Shown here: in pieces, positions 31,527 through 44,027 of the stretch
Position numbering within the stretch: the stretch's first letter is position 1
Layout of the letters: each line of letters starts with the position of its first letter
Assembly (NCBI GenBank): GCA_032871835.1
Contig: CM065295.1
Location: forward strand, 43,956,360 to 44,020,359
DNA from: Dipteronia dyeriana
Taxonomy: Eukaryota; Streptophyta; Magnoliopsida; Sapindales; Sapindaceae
Direction of reading: 5' to 3'
DNA: 64,000 bases
Notes under the pieces: model-generated
Database searches by the model: none
What the model was told of the DNA's origin: nothing
The model's input: the letters and a program-made list of their open reading frames with translations, nothing else
Program-made: the position numbers and the translations under genes

Positions 31527-34119
31527 ATGTCAAACATCAGTCATGACTCTGTTGACTCCCTCGTTGAGGGCACAGAGGTTTCAAGTCTTGCCAAAAAAAA
31601 ATGGGCTCGACTAGACCTAGATGGGGATGACTCACCTCCGTCCCCGCAACGTCTTCGATCGAACCAGAATGTATCAATCGGGACTGGGTTTTCTAATTAA
31701 CCAGACAATCCTTTGAACTTGGTTGATGAGGATTCTGGTGAAGAGAATAGGGTAGGCATCGCTGGAAAGGACCAAGTCACGGTTGTCGGTCCTTCACTAG
31801 AGAGGCTTCTTCCATATGACTTCAGGGTCATTCTAGACTCTACCATTGACCCAAGGTCGATCAGCCGTCTGAGGTCCAGATATGGCATTCTTGACAGCAT
31901 CTCCCTAACAGTCCCTCACATAAATTACAACATCTTTAACCCACCTAAAGGCGTGCTCCCCATCCACGTTGCGGCCTTCGAGAGCGAGGTAAGGCTCCAT
32001 TTCCAACATACCCTTGGGCGAGCTCTCAACGCCCTTTAGTTAGCTCCTCTCCAGTCGACACCCGGCTTCTGAAGGCACCTGATTGACTTCCTTGTGCTGT
32101 AGAGGGAACAATGCGAGCTAAGAAAGATAACCAGGGAGCCCGAAGCAGAGGAGCTTGCTTTCCTCTTTCAAATTAGGAGCCTGGCCGGGGTCCCCCGAGG
32201 TCAATTTTACTTTAAGGTCAAGAACAAGTTTAATTTTATCATCTCTGGAGCTTCAACGAATGATCCAGCTTGGAAAGAAGAATGGATATTGGATGGAGAT
32301 GATTGGGGGAGCTCGATATTAATAGGTGGGCATGTGTTTACGGTCCCCACGGCTTTCAACGATAAGCCTACGTGGAGCCGAGATACCTTGTCTGCCGAGT
32401 CTGAGGTGGTGCTGAAGGCTATCCTTTCTAGGAACTACTTGAACTTGAAGTTCCCGGCTGCTGACCCTTTTGATCCTCATTAGGTAAACCGCTATCTACG
32501 AATAGCCGACGCTATTCCTCGTAAGTACTTTGAATCATCAAGCTTTATGTCGTTGAATGGTTCAGTTCTAATTGCTTTACTTTTTTTTAACAGTTTTTGT
32601 TATTGCTCTAGCTTCCCGTGAAGCCCAGCAAGCTCGTACTCCTTCTCCTTCTGCCAAGTGGAGTCAGGAAAACCATCTGGTTTCCTTGGAGAAAGAAAGG
32701 CTACCCGCTCCAGCTGAGGTTTCACCTGCTCATGTTCCATCATCTTCCCAGCACAGGTCCAAGAAATCACTCCTCGCCTCTCGGGCTGCCAAGGTACGGG
32801 GTAAAGGGGCTTTCGTTTCTTAAGCCGCTGATATAGTAACATCAGCTTCTGATCTAGGTAACCCTACTCCTACTTCTGCTCCTGACACCCTTACTTTGCG
32901 CCTGCTAGATACTTCTGCCTCTCTTTCTATACTCCCAGTCCCCTAGGCTACAAAGGACCCCGAAGCTGGTGTTGAAGGGGGTTCCCCTGCTTGCCCACCT
33001 AATCAATCTAGCTCTATATTTCAAGATAAGGTTATAGGGTGATTCGTTGCTTCATGCCCCGGGGGTAGTCTTTTTATGATGGCTTCAATGCCCATAGATA
33101 TTCTGGTTACCAAGAGTTCTGCCCTCTTGGCCGAGTTAGTCATGACCTTTAATTTTCTCATGTAATAGCTTAATTTGACATTTCCAAACTTGAAATCCCT
33201 TTGCAGGCCTTTGAATTTTAAGTAGCCATGGGTCACCAGGTATCTTCTCTCCGCGACCAAGTAGCCAGGGCTGAAGCTGAAGCGGAGTGAGCCATGGAAT
33301 CGTTGGCGCGGGCTCAAGCCTTTGTACAGAAGATGACCTTTAGCCAGAGGGGGATGGAAGCACAAGTAGCTGAACTTTAGTGCGACCATGAGAGGTTGAA
33401 GCGGTCTTTCGATCAAGAAACCCTTCGGTCTCAGTGTCAAGCTAGTCAGCGGGATAATTGGAAGGAAGAAGCGAATGCACTGGATCTTGAGAACCATGAT
33501 CTGCAAGCCCAAGTTGCCAAGCTTCAGACTGAGGTGGATTCCTCCTTCAGCGAGGGATACTTCTACGCCTCCTACTAGGTTGCTGAAGCCCTCCCCTCCC
33601 CCTTCGACCTATCAATTATTGCCAACTGGGACAAGGAGGAGATATTAGCTAACGCCACATAGATGTCTCGTCCCTTAGGTGATGAATTGGATCCCTCTAA
33701 TATGGCCGAACCTGGGAAGCAACCAGCTGTGTCAGACCTTCCTCCACCTCCTTTTATCGTCCCAATGCCAGGTCCCAGAGAATCGTCGAGGGAGGTTTTA
33801 CCCACAGAGCCAGAAGAAGGCCTAATTGAAGCCAAAACCCCTCTAAAGTGCCTTCAATGGGAGAACCGCAGTGGGAGAGAGCATGTCAGAGTCAATGGCT
33901 AACCATCTTGAAGCAGCCATACCACCTCAGGTCATGGCGGTGGTCAATGAGGTCTTGGAGGAGGACCCAGCTGAGCAATAGGCAATCGAGGGGCATCCTC
34001 AAGAAGAGTTGGTAGAGGCGACTAACTAGGATGAGCGACTACCAGAAAGAAGGGTGGAAGACGAAGGCCGTCTTGAGAGAGGGGAAACTGGAGAAGATCA
34101 TGAGGATGCAGAAGTTTGA
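31527..34119 (+). pseudogene. Antisense extra gene (aORF) of element D
   Basis: Runs opposite to D's pol. ATG at 31527 (MSNISHDSVDSLVEGTEVSS). The PF04195-like part is at 31713-32100: YGILDSISLTVPHINYNIF, PPKGVLPIHVAAFESEVRL, then stops at W and Q codons. A further conserved block follows (EAEELAFLFQIRSLAGVPRG) and a frame at 32289-32483 not well kept in the other copies. Intron 1 is 32521-32593 (GTAAGT...TTTAACAG). Intron 2 ends at 33206 (TTTGCAG), with a non-canonical donor near 33136. Exon 3 encodes a coiled-coil-like stretch (QRDNWKEEANALDLENHDLQ) and an acidic tail to the TGA at 34117-34119. Confidence 0.78.
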
Positions 34120-34458
34120 ATCTGTCTTCAAATGACTTGTTCTGAATGCCCGGAAAATAGGGGTGGGCTCTCTATTCTACTCAAGCTAGACTATCATCAT
34201 CCATCATTCTTTTTGTAGCCCGGAACCGGGTGGTGGGCTCCCTTCTTGATTGTTGTAGCCTTACCAGGGGATAGGCTCCCTATTCCGTTAATGAAAACAG
34301 ACTTTAGGTCTTGTTCGCGTTTTCTTCAATGAATTCGGACTTGGTTAGCATGTACTTGCTTCATTTTTTATCTTGATCTGGGTGCAGCCTCTAAAATAAC
34401 TTGACTTAACTCAACTTGGGAAAAGTAGCAAGATAGAAAAACTGTTTAAGTGTGAAAG
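34120..34458 (-). other. Element D between antisense gene and K insertion
   Basis: No gene. The stretch matches, inverted, the sequence between the antisense gene and the repeat array in A (about 10980-11200), including a short duplicated block about gene-end sequence such as AGCCCGGAACCGGGTGGTGG. Confidence 0.6.
34454..34458. repeat. Target site duplication of element K, left copy (GAAAG)
   Basis: GAAAG precedes TGTTGGAACC at 34459. The same five bases follow K's right edge at 44023-44027. Confidence 0.92.
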
Positions 34459-34926
34459 TGTTGGAACCCTGTTCACCGGTTACACAACGGAACTATGTTT
34501 TAAATTTTTTATACAGATCATAATCTGTATCTGGGACCAGTGAACTTGGGATCGTAATTATTTTTCGGAACTAATACATACAATATGTATACATAGGAAA
34601 TTGTAATCAATAAAATCAGAAGACCATATCAACGTTTGGAGGCTCCTTCACTTTACGATGTGCTTCTGTCTGAACCACTCGATCTTCCTCGCTATCTTCC
34701 AGGACTGTTAACTGCGTGTGGGCGCTTCACGATCTCAGGAACTTGAATGGAGGATGTAGAGAAATACTTGAAGAAACTCTTTCTTCTAAATTTAGTGTAT
34801 TGATTTTACGCACACATGAATTGCATCTCATGCAAAAAATTATGTTTTTTTTTCTTTTTACGCGTGTATCAGATACACACCAAAAAAAATCTTAAAAAAA
34901 AATCACCAATCTTCTGAAATCACGCC

Positions 34927-34968
<42 letters not shown>

Positions 34969-35218
34969 ATATATATATATAAATTCTACTTGTGTTGTGC
35001 GATTTACAAAAAGTCAACGTATTGTTTTGTTTTGTTTTTTTGTTTTTTTTTAACTCTTGCGTACCTGCACTTGTACTATATACATCTATATATATATATA
35101 TATGTATATATGTATATATATATATATAAATTCTACTTGTGTTGTGCGATTTACAAAAAGTCAACGTATTGTTTTGTTTTGTTTTTTTGTTTTTTTTTAA
35201 CTCTTGCGTACCTGCACT

Positions 35219-35257
<39 letters not shown>

Positions 35258-35618
35258 TTGTTTGTATCCTATACAAACACTTATATATGTGTATACACCA
35301 ATTTGCATCCAATGCAATATCTTATGTTATAATTGATATATATCTTTTAATTATTCATTTCAAATATATCTAATATATGAAAAGTGATAATAAGTATTTT
35401 AAATTTAAACTTAAATTCAAATACTTAGATAAATGATTTAGTAAAATAAAATAATCATATTATTTTATCTTCATCTAAATCCATATATTAACTAACACCC
35501 TACAATTAATAGTTAATTCATAATTCATAATTATCAATATAATTAAATTATTTAATTATTTAATTAATTTAAATATTAACATTCATTCATTAAATAATCT
35601 CATTATTCAATTAATTCC

Positions 35619-35673
<55 letters not shown>

Positions 35674-36762
35674 GTGTCAATTTTGTAACACAATTAATTG
35701 GACAATCCCATTAATTTACCGTGATCCTTGTTACCTAAATCGATCAGGCAAGCAAGGGGACCTAATGGACCCACAGTATTTTGAGCTCCAATAATCCTCA
35801 GAATCATTAATTAAACTATTTAATTAATATTCATTGATTATTAACTCCGGTGTTATTCCACTAAAAACCCGAAGCTACACTCTCTCAACTGTAGACGCTT
35901 TTACACAGACCGTTACAACTCGGTGTCCATCGATATAGCTATTACATATGGTGTGATCATCCATAATAGTTCATAATTAGAGATAGGACATAATATCCGT
36001 TGTACCCCTCTAATTACATATATCCTTTAAGTACCATTGATTCTCTAATGGACAATAAATATTATTTCCTTACGAAATTAGGATAGCGCTAATATTGTCC
36101 AAGCCCCGAATCAACCCTTAAGGGAACTACCATCTGCTTCTCACAAGAAGGAGTGGATTCCACTATTGTGTACAAACCTTTCCAGCCACAAGCCAAACCA
36201 CAAGCCAAACTGCAATCCTAACATACGGAGTATATTGATCAGGAAATGCATCTGACATCACCCATAGTATATCAAAGACCACGATCTAACCTGAAGGAGT
36301 CGATAAGACACTCAGAATTAAGATCATCTATATATAGCCATCATTAGTTGATATATATGAATCTCATCGGTAAACAAATCTTGTTGAGAGATTCATACAG
36401 ATCGTGGCCCATTCCTATATGATTACATCATACAAGGTGCCTCCATTCTCATATCTCCATATGAATGATTCAGGATATAATCACCGTACATTACGGAATG
36501 GACCACATCTATAGATTAACCATAAATAAAGTACCCAGCTTTATTTGCTATCTATGGACTCTTTAGATTGCACGTCTCTCACAGTATCCATCTATATATG
36601 ACACTCATATACTCGGTTCGAGATTACATCTGGCAATCTTGGATGTTAAGTATTTGCACATGTTATAAAATAAACAACACAACAAGAATAAATTGAACTT
36701 TTCTCTTTATTTATTTCATAAATCCATTTACAAATTACATCTTTAGGGCATAAACCCCAATA
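34459..36762 (-). repeat. Left (3') LTR of element K
   Basis: About 2304 bp against 2111 bp for the other LTR. The excess comes from AT-dinucleotide tracts and from a tandem copy of about 150 bp (TAAATTCTACTTGTGTTGTG at about 34979 and again at about 35127). The last two bases are TA where the other LTR has CA, a single transition. Confidence 0.9.
34929..35670. repeat. AT-dinucleotide tracts and 150-bp tandem duplication inside the LTR
   Basis: Pure or near-pure (AT)n tracts at about 34930-34978, 35085-35127, 35220-35255 and 35620-35672 flank two copies of a 150-bp block. The other LTR has one copy of the block and one long tract (42516-42571). Reading frames here encode only Tyr-Ile repeats and are not genes. 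Confidence 0.9.
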
Positions 36763-36776
36763 ATCTCCCACTTGCA
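36763..36776 (-). promoter_or_regulatory. Polypurine tract of element K
   Basis: Minus-strand GTGCAAGTGGGAGAT lies directly before the 3' LTR start. This is the usual copia tract. Confidence 0.8.
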
Positions 36777-37430
36777 CTAAAGCATGTGAGGCATGTCTTG
36801 TAACCCTAGACCATCTAGGTGACCCGAAAACACTTTAGCCGGTAAGGCCTTCGTAAATGGATCAACATGATTATCTTGTGAGGCTATCTTTGTGTCGATC
36901 ACATCTCCTCTCTACATTATCTCTCTAATGAGATGATACTTTCTCTCTATATGCTTCCCTTTCTTGTGGCTTCTTGGTTCTTTGGAGTTAGCCACAGCAC
37001 CACTGTTATCACAATAAAGTGTGATGGACATATTCAAATCAGGATCAACTTCCTGATCACACAATAACTTACAGAGCCAAACAGCCTTTTTAGCACTTTC
37101 ACAAGCGGTTACATATTCGGCTTCCATGGTGGAGTCAGTAATGTAAGATTTCTTGATACTTCTCCGCACAATGGCTCCACCACCCAGGGTAAATACTGAT
37201 CCAAACATGGATTTCCTAGAATCCCTGTCTGGCTGAAAATTAGAATCTTTGTATCCTAACGGGATCAAATCCTGCCCGGAATACACTAACATATGGTCTC
37301 TCGGTCTCCGAAGATACTTGAGAATTATCTTGACAACAACCCAGTGATCAAATCCTTGGTTGGACTGGTATCTACTGACTACTCCCACTACGTAACAGAT
37401 GTCCGGTCTCATGCATAACATAACATACAT
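36777..37430 (-). pseudogene. Element K RNase H
   Basis: RNase H removes the RNA strand. One frame from 37430 to 36912 shows MRPDICYVVGVVSRYQSNQG, GYKDSNFQPDRDSRKSMFG, the catalytic Glu in DSTMEAEYVTACESAKKAVW and Asp in LYCDNSGAVANSKEPRSHKK. A stop replaces one codon after HLIREIM at 36912. The frame then continues with DNHVDPFTKALPAKVF to the normal end at 36777, just before the polypurine tract. The frame is shared with RT. Confidence 0.9.
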
Positions 37431-37444
37431 GAGACTACCTACTA

Positions 37445-38330
37445 CCGATGCATAGGGTACTCATCTCATATCCTCAACTTCTTGAGGTGTCTTAGGACAC
37501 TGTTCCTTAGACAAGTGAACTCCATGCTTAGAAGGTAAATTACCTTTCTTGGAGTTTTGCATCGAAAATCACACAAGAATCTTGTCGATTTATGACGCCT
37601 GAGACAGTGCTATGAGTTTGTTCTTACGATCCCTTATAAGTTGGATCCCTAGAACATAACTCACATTTCCCAAATATTTCATTTGGAATTGGCTAGCCAG
37701 CCTGCCCTTTACAGCAGACAACACTTCCACATCATTCCTAATGAGTAGGATATCATCTACGTATAGGACCAAAAAAAAAACTACTTTCTTATCAATGATG
37801 TCCTTATAGACACAAGGCTCATCGACCTTCTGCTCGAAGCCATAGGTTTTGATCACATCATCAAACCTTATGTTCCAACATCTAGATGCTTGCTTAAGTC
37901 CATATATGGACCTTTGTAGCTTGCAAACCTTTTGGTCATGATCTGGAGACACGAATCCTTCTTGTTGCATCATATAGATGCTCTCATCAAGATTGCCATT
38001 CAAGAATGCAATCTTGACGTCCATTTGCCAAATTTTGTAATTGAAATAGGCCGCAATGGATAAGAGAAACCTAATAGACTTAAACATGGTTAGTGGCAAG
38101 AAGGTCTCTTCATAATCGACCCCCTATTTCTAGGTATAACCCTTGGCCACTAACCTTGCCTTGAAGGTCTCTACCTTCCCGTTTACTCATCTCTTTCTCT
38201 TGTAGATCCACTTACATCCTATGGGTTTTACCCCATCCGGTAAATCTACAAGATCCCAGACTGAGTTAGAGTACAAGGACTCCATCTCGAGATTTATGGC
38301 TTCAAGCCATTCCTCTTTATCAGGATCTTC
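37445..38330 (-). pseudogene. Element K reverse transcriptase
   Basis: A 169-codon frame (38099-37590) covers the RT core: YKIWQMDVKIAFLNGNLDES, CKLQRSIYGLKQASRCWNI, FFLVLYVDDILLIRND with the catalytic YVDD at about 37763-37752 intact, and MKYLGNVSYVLGIQLIRDRK. The upstream fingers region is broken by stops (KARLVAKGYT near 38140). Downstream to RNase H the same frame continues with stops. Confidence 0.9.
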
Positions 38331-38399
38331 CATTGCATTCTTAAATGTTAATGGATCATCAACACTATCAGCAGAGACAACACATTATCCCTCACTTAT

Positions 38400-39307
38400 A
38401 CCTAAATAGCGTTCAGGTTGTCTCACAACCCTCTCACTACGTCCAGGTGGTAGTGTATCCTGATCAGAAACCATCTGACTCTCAGATGTTTGTGGATCAA
38501 TAACTCTTGTTGATGAAGCACTAGTCTCACCAAGCTCCAACTCATATAATATAATCTTGGAACGAGGTTATGGTCACTAATATAAGTGTCCTCAAGAAAC
38601 GTTGCATTTGTCGATACAAATACTTTGTTATCTTCGGGACTATAGAAGTGTCCACCTCTAGTCTCCTTGGTGTATCCTACAAACAGGCAGGCCACAGACT
38701 TGAGTCTAGCTTTCCGGTTCTGTTCTTCAGCACGTGTGTTGGACACCCCTATATGCGAAAATATTGTAAACTAGCTTTACAACCATTCCACAACTCTAGG
38801 GGAGTCTTAGGAACAGATTTGGATGGCACCACATTCAAAAATGTAAGCCGCTGTTTGTAACGTATATCCCTAGAAGAAATTTGGTAATGATAAGAAACTA
38901 ATCATAAATCTCACCATTTCCATTAGGGTTCTATTTCTCCTCTCCGCTACACCATTTTACTGAGGTGTACCGAGAGCTGTGAGTTGGGAAACTATCCCAT
39001 GCTCGACCATAAAGTCTTCAAACTCTTGGTCAAAGTTCTCACCTCCACGATCCGATCGCAATGACTTGATAGTCATACCTAATTGATTCTCAACTTCAGC
39101 TCGAAATTCTTTGAACATTTCAAATGTTTCCGACTTCCGTTGCATTAGGTAGACATATTTGTATCTTGAGTAATCATCTATAAAGATGACATAGTACTCA
39201 TAACCACCCCTAGCTTTAACATTCATCGGTCCATATACATCTGTATGTATAAGCTCTAGCGGTTCTTTAGCTCTAAGCCCTTTTCCAGTAAAAGGTCTCT
39301 TAGTCAC
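38400..39307 (-). pseudogene. Element K integrase
   Basis: The core is well kept from 39307 to 38957: LELIHTDVYGPMNVKARGGY (first Asp), YVIFIDDYSRYKYVYLMQRK, MTIKSLRSDRGGENFDQEF (second Asp). TPQ-stop-NGVAERRNRT follows with the catalytic Glu beyond a single stop at about 38957. The C-terminal part resumes at 38746-38423 (ARLKSVACLFVGYTKETRGG). Frameshifts separate it from the zinc-binding part upstream. Confidence 0.9.
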
Positions 39308-39880
39308 TTACCTTCGAGACAAGATTCGCAGACAGGTAAGGTGTGGACCTTTAACTCACGTAAAGGTCCACTTTTTACTAGTCTGTCCATCCGGTCAAGG
39401 TTGATATGACCAAGCCTTAAATGCCAGAGATACATGTCATTATCTGGAGAAATCTTATGTCGATTAGTTTTTGGTTTTTCAACCTTAAACATTTCGGTGT
39501 TGAGCAGTGTAGTATGTATTAACGATCTTAACATATACAAATTGTTTTCATTAATTCCTGAACAAATATTCAGACCATTCTTTCTAATAATAACAGACTT
39601 ATTATTAAAAGAAACAGAATTTTTTGTTCTAACAACTTAGAAACAGAAATCAAATTCCGTGTAAATCCAAGAATATAAAATACATTGTCCAACAATATAT
39701 AATTATTACATAAACATTATTTAATTACTCCCACTGCTCGTGCCGACACGATATTCCCTGACCCCATACGCATTGAGAAAGCTTGCTCCTCTAGCTGTGT
39801 CCAAGAATCAGTCTATTGTAAAGAAGAACAAACATGGTTAGTGGCTCCCGAATCAACTATCCAGGGTGAATAATCATCTT
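39304..39880 (-). pseudogene. Element K protease and integrase zinc domain
   Basis: The protease active site is intact as PWIVDSGATNHVC near 39865-39825, followed by a stop and by FSMRMGSGNIVSARAVG. The GAG-pre-integrase zinc domain is in a frame at 39540-39304: MYLWHLRLGHINLDRMDRLV and VCESCLEGK, giving the His-His-Cys-Cys set. A one-base shift then leads into the integrase core. Confidence 0.88.
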
Positions 39881-40153
39881 CCACTAAACACGACTAAAGA
39901 ACAAGTAAATCATATTTACTTTTCTTGGACTTCTTCTTGCTTTGGGCTTTCTTGGGTTTGGGCTTACCCTTCGCTTGTATGCCTCTCGAACAGTTCGTAT
40001 GGCATTGGCAGCAGAAGTTGGAGGACATTCCTCCGTAAGCACAAAATTCAGGTCTTTGGTGACCAATATTGCATTAATGTTAAGTTTTCACTTAGTGTAG
40101 TTATCACCAGTTAATATCTCGTTTGTGAGAATTTGAAGTAATGCAGAAGACAT
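39881..40153 (-). pseudogene. gag: Element K gag, with most of the middle deleted
   Basis: The ATG at 40153 begins a copia gag: MSSALLQILTNEILTGDNYT, a stop in place of Trp, then FVLTEECPPTSAANAIRTVR. After about 60 codons the sequence jumps to a lysine-rich C-terminal linker (KPKKAQSKKKSKKSKYDLL) directly before the protease. Copia gag is normally about 200 or more codons longer here, and the CCHC zinc knuckle is missing. The element could not package RNA alone. Confidence 0.85.
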
Positions 40154-41895
40154 TATTGTTGAAATAAATAAAACATTCATTCAGTCATTTATTTAAAACA
40201 AGTGCGAGTGATTTGGCATAAATTTAAACATGATGCATGAACATGTTTAACGAACTAGAACTACCCTAAAACTAGTTGTTAGACCACGACAATCCAACAT
40301 ACCACAAAGAAGTGTCGCCTTAGGGTCGGTCAAGTCTTTACACGTTGGACTGAGACATTCTCATTCAAATGATATTCTAGAATAACTCTTCTTCCATATC
40401 ACTCATCCATCGTTCATTCAGTCAGGTTTTTAATTAACAAACTTAATCAAAACCTTTGTGAGTGTAACCTATCATTTCAGATCTCACGAGCTTAACTCGA
40501 GAATTACCGCCTTAGGGTCGGTCAATCTCGAAATAACCTCAGAAATCCTATTCGTTAGGAAGTCAACCTTGGTATCGACCTTTGTGAAAACCCTCCTTAG
40601 GGAGGACGAAAGCAAAGCCGTCACGAGGCCCCACTTGGATCTCACGGTGTTGAACTAATGATGGAGACCGCGGGATATATATGTCATATATCCCTCTCCT
40701 ACTCACTATTTTAAATTTCAGGTTTTCTATTAACTGTTAATGCACCTAGACTCTATAGGATTAAACGACTAACTTTAATCAAGTTATCTAGCGCATTAAC
40801 TAATTAGAAACAAATTCTAATTAACTAATAAATTATTAATGATTTTTAACAATTAAAAATATAATCTATTAGTGAATAATCTAATCTTTTGTAAACTATT
40901 TACTAAGGTCAGATTATTATGTTAGTGTTTACCAAGTTTTAACTATTAAAACTCTAACACTTTATTCAGTTCATTTATTACAAGGTAATTAATCATATTA
41001 ATCATAATTACAATAAATGACCCTATTAATCTAACTTATTAAACTCTTTAATAACTAGATTAATATTAATGAGAATTACCAAGTTTTCTAACCATTAAAA
41101 ACTAATCTCATTATTCATAGCCAATTATGTATATTGCCCATTTTAATCACATTAAAAAAAATACATAAAATATCAGGTTATGATGCATGTATGACATATC
41201 AAATATATTTGTGTAGGCACTTCTAATCTAAATGACATACATATGCATGGCAATGCTTTTATCATCACATAATATAAAGCATACATGAATTGACCGAGTA
41301 CTGTGGATTATTTAACCTAAAAAATTGGAATCTAAAATTACAAAAAATGTCCCAAGGCATTCATTGGTCTTCTAGTAACTTCAGATATCTTCTAGTCTCT
41401 TCAGGTCACTCTGATTCATCTCATGAATCCGAAACGGGAAATCTGCACATAACGCACTAGGCAACACTTACCAACGGAACGGTGCATGAACAGTACCCGG
41501 TGAACAGTAACGACCGTGAACAGTACCTGCCGTGAACAGTAATATCATGAACAGTGTTTGGTGAACATTAAAGCCATGTACAGTACCCAGTGAACAGTAC
41601 CGGTCGTGAACAGTACCACCGTCGCGTGCGTTTCCAATTCTTCGTTTATAGGTTACAAATTTTCTTTTATTTACAATACAATAACAGTAAATTAAAAATA
41701 TAATAATAAAAATATATATATATACAACTCATAAACCCTAAATCCATAATACTATATAATTAACGATCAATCATGTTTTTGTAAATTAAAAAAATATATA
41801 TACAAACAAAAACAACATACAGTCAATTTAAATCGTGCCTACACAATTATACATACAGGAGCATCGAAAACAATTTCCTGTTCCGAAAATAAAAT
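40154..41895 (-). other. Leader of element K
   Basis: 1.7 kb without a gene between primer site and gag, unusually long for copia. It holds a GTGAACAGTAC repeat cluster (41490-41620), two copies of CGCCTTAGGGTCGGTCAA (about 40317 and 40508), and two imperfect AT-rich copies of about 45 bp containing TTACCAAGTTTT (about 40928 and 41076). Confidence 0.75.
41490..41620. repeat. Short tandem repeats around GTGAACAGTAC in K leader
   Basis: About eight imperfect copies of an 11-bp word (TGAACAGTACC, TGAACAGTAAC, TGTACAGTACC and so on) spaced 12-20 bp apart. They lie about 280-410 nt downstream of the primer site on the element's own strand. Confidence 0.85.
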
Positions 41896-41909
41896 TGGCT
41901 CTGATACCA
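41896..41909 (-). promoter_or_regulatory. Primer-binding site of element K, initiator Met tRNA
   Basis: Minus-strand TGGTATCAGAGCCA, complementary to the 3' end of plant initiator Met tRNA, two bases inside the 5' LTR. Confidence 0.92.
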
Positions 41910-41911
41910 AT

Positions 41912-42512
41912 TGTTGGAACCCCGTTCACCGGTTACGCAGCGGAACTAGGTTTTAAAATTTTTATAAAAATCATAATTTTTATCTGGGACCAGTGAACTT
42001 GGGATCGTAATTATTTTTCAGAACTAATACATATAATATGTATACACAGGAAATTGTAATCAATAAAATCATAAGAACATACCAACGTTTGGAGGCTTCT
42101 TCATTTTACGATGTGCTCCTGTCTGAACCACTCGATCTTCCTCGCTATCTTACGGGACTGGTAACTGCGTGTAAGCGCGTCACGATCTCAGGAATTTGAA
42201 TGAAGGATGTAGAGAAATACTTGAACAAACTCTTTCTTCTCACTTTGGTGTATTGATTTTACGCACACATGAATTGTATCTCATGCAAAAAAAAAAAAAA
42301 ATCTTTTTACGTGTATATCAGATACACACCAAAAACAAAATTCTTAAAAACAATCACCAATCTTCTTAAATCACGCATATCACAAATATATATATATCAA
42401 TTCTACTTGTGTTGTGCGATTTACAGAAAGTCAACGTATTGTTTTTTATTTTTTTAACTCTTGCTTACCTGCACTTGTATTATATACATCTATATATTAA
42501 TATAAAACATAT

Positions 42513-42573
<61 letters not shown>

Positions 42574-44022
42574 TTGTTTGTATCCTATACAGACACTTAT
42601 ATATGTGTATACATCAATTTGCATCCAATGCAATCTCTTGTGTTATAATTGATATATATCTTTTAATTATCCTGTTCAAATATATCTGATATATTAAAAG
42701 TGATAATAAGTGTTTTAAATTTAAACTTAAATTTAAATACTTAGATAAATGATTTAGTAAAATATAATAATCGTATTATTTTATCTTCATCTAAATCCAT
42801 ATATCAACTAACACCCTCCAATTAACAGTTAATTAATAATTCATAATTATCAATAAAATTAAATAATCTAATTATTTAATTAGTTTAACTATTAACATTC
42901 ATTAATTAAATAATCTCATTATTCAATTAATTCCCGAATATATATACGTGTCACTTTTGTAACACAATTAATTGGACAATCCAATTAATTTACCGTGACC
43001 CTTGTTACCTAAATCGATCGGGCTAGCAAGGGGACCTAATTGACCCACAGTATTTTGAGCTCCAATAATCCTCAGAATCATTAATTAAACTCTTTAATTT
43101 ATATTCCTTGATTATTAACTCCGGTGTTATTCCACTAAAAACCCGGAGCTGCACTCTCTCAACTGTAGACTTTTTTACATAGACCGGTACAACTCGGTGT
43201 CCATCGATATAACTATTACATATGGTGTGATCCTTTACAATAGTTCATAATTAGAGATGGGTCATAATGTCCGTTATACCGCTCTAATTACATATATCCT
43301 TTAAGTACCATTGATTCTCTAATAGACAATAAATCCTATTTCCTTACGGAATTAGGAGAGCGCTCATATTGTCCAAGCCCCGAATCAACCTTTAAGGGAA
43401 CTACCATCTGCTTCTCAGAAAAAGAAGTGGATTCCACTATTTGTACAAACCTTCCCAGCCACAAGCCAAACCGCAATCCCAACATACGGAGTATATTGAT
43501 CAGGAAATGCATCTAACCTTACCCATGGTATATCAAAGACCACGATCTAACCTGAAGGAGTCGATAAGACACTCAGGATTAAGATCACCCACATATAGCC
43601 ATCATTAGTTGATATATATGAATCTCATCGGTAAACGGATCTTGTTGAGAGATTCATATAGATCATGGCCCAGTCCTATATGATCACATCATACAAGGTG
43701 CATCCATTCTCATATCTCCATATGATTGATTCAGGATAGAATCACTGTACATTACAGAATGGACCGCAGCTATAGATTAACCACAAATAAAGTACCCAGT
43801 TTATTTTCTATCTATGGACTCTTTAGATTGTACGTCTCTTACTGTATTCATCCGTATATGACACTCATATACTCAGTTCGAGATTACATCTGGCAATCTT
43901 GGATGTTAAGTATATGAACAAGTTATAAAATAAACAACACAATAGGAATGAATTGAACTTTTCTTTTTATTTATTTCATGAATCCATTTACAAATTACAT
44001 CTTTAGGGCATAAACCCCAACA
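41912..44022 (-). repeat. Right (5') LTR of element K
   Basis: 2111 bp, from TGTTGGAACCCC to AACCCCAACA in plus coordinates. It matches 34459-36762 throughout apart from the AT-rich expansion in that copy. Confidence 0.92.
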
Positions 44023-44027
44023 GAAAG
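44023..44027. repeat. Target site duplication of element K, right copy (GAAAG)
   Basis: Identical to 34454-34458. Element D resumes immediately. Confidence 0.92.

Larger units (their letters stand above)
34459..44022 (-). mobile_element. Element K: Ty1-copia element with long LTRs, inserted in D
   Basis: Complete from LTR to LTR: 9564 bp, with a perfect 5-bp duplication GAAAG. Minus-strand order is 5' LTR (44022-41912), iMet primer site, long leader with tandem repeats, gag remnant, protease, integrase, RT, RNase H, polypurine tract and 3' LTR (36762-34459). Integrase before RT is the copia order. All genes are broken. The two LTRs differ mainly in AT-repeat content. Confidence 0.93.

Noticed and set aside
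34892..35373. Reading frames rich in Tyr-Ile on both strands
   Set aside because: These are translations of (AT)n tracts in K's LTR.
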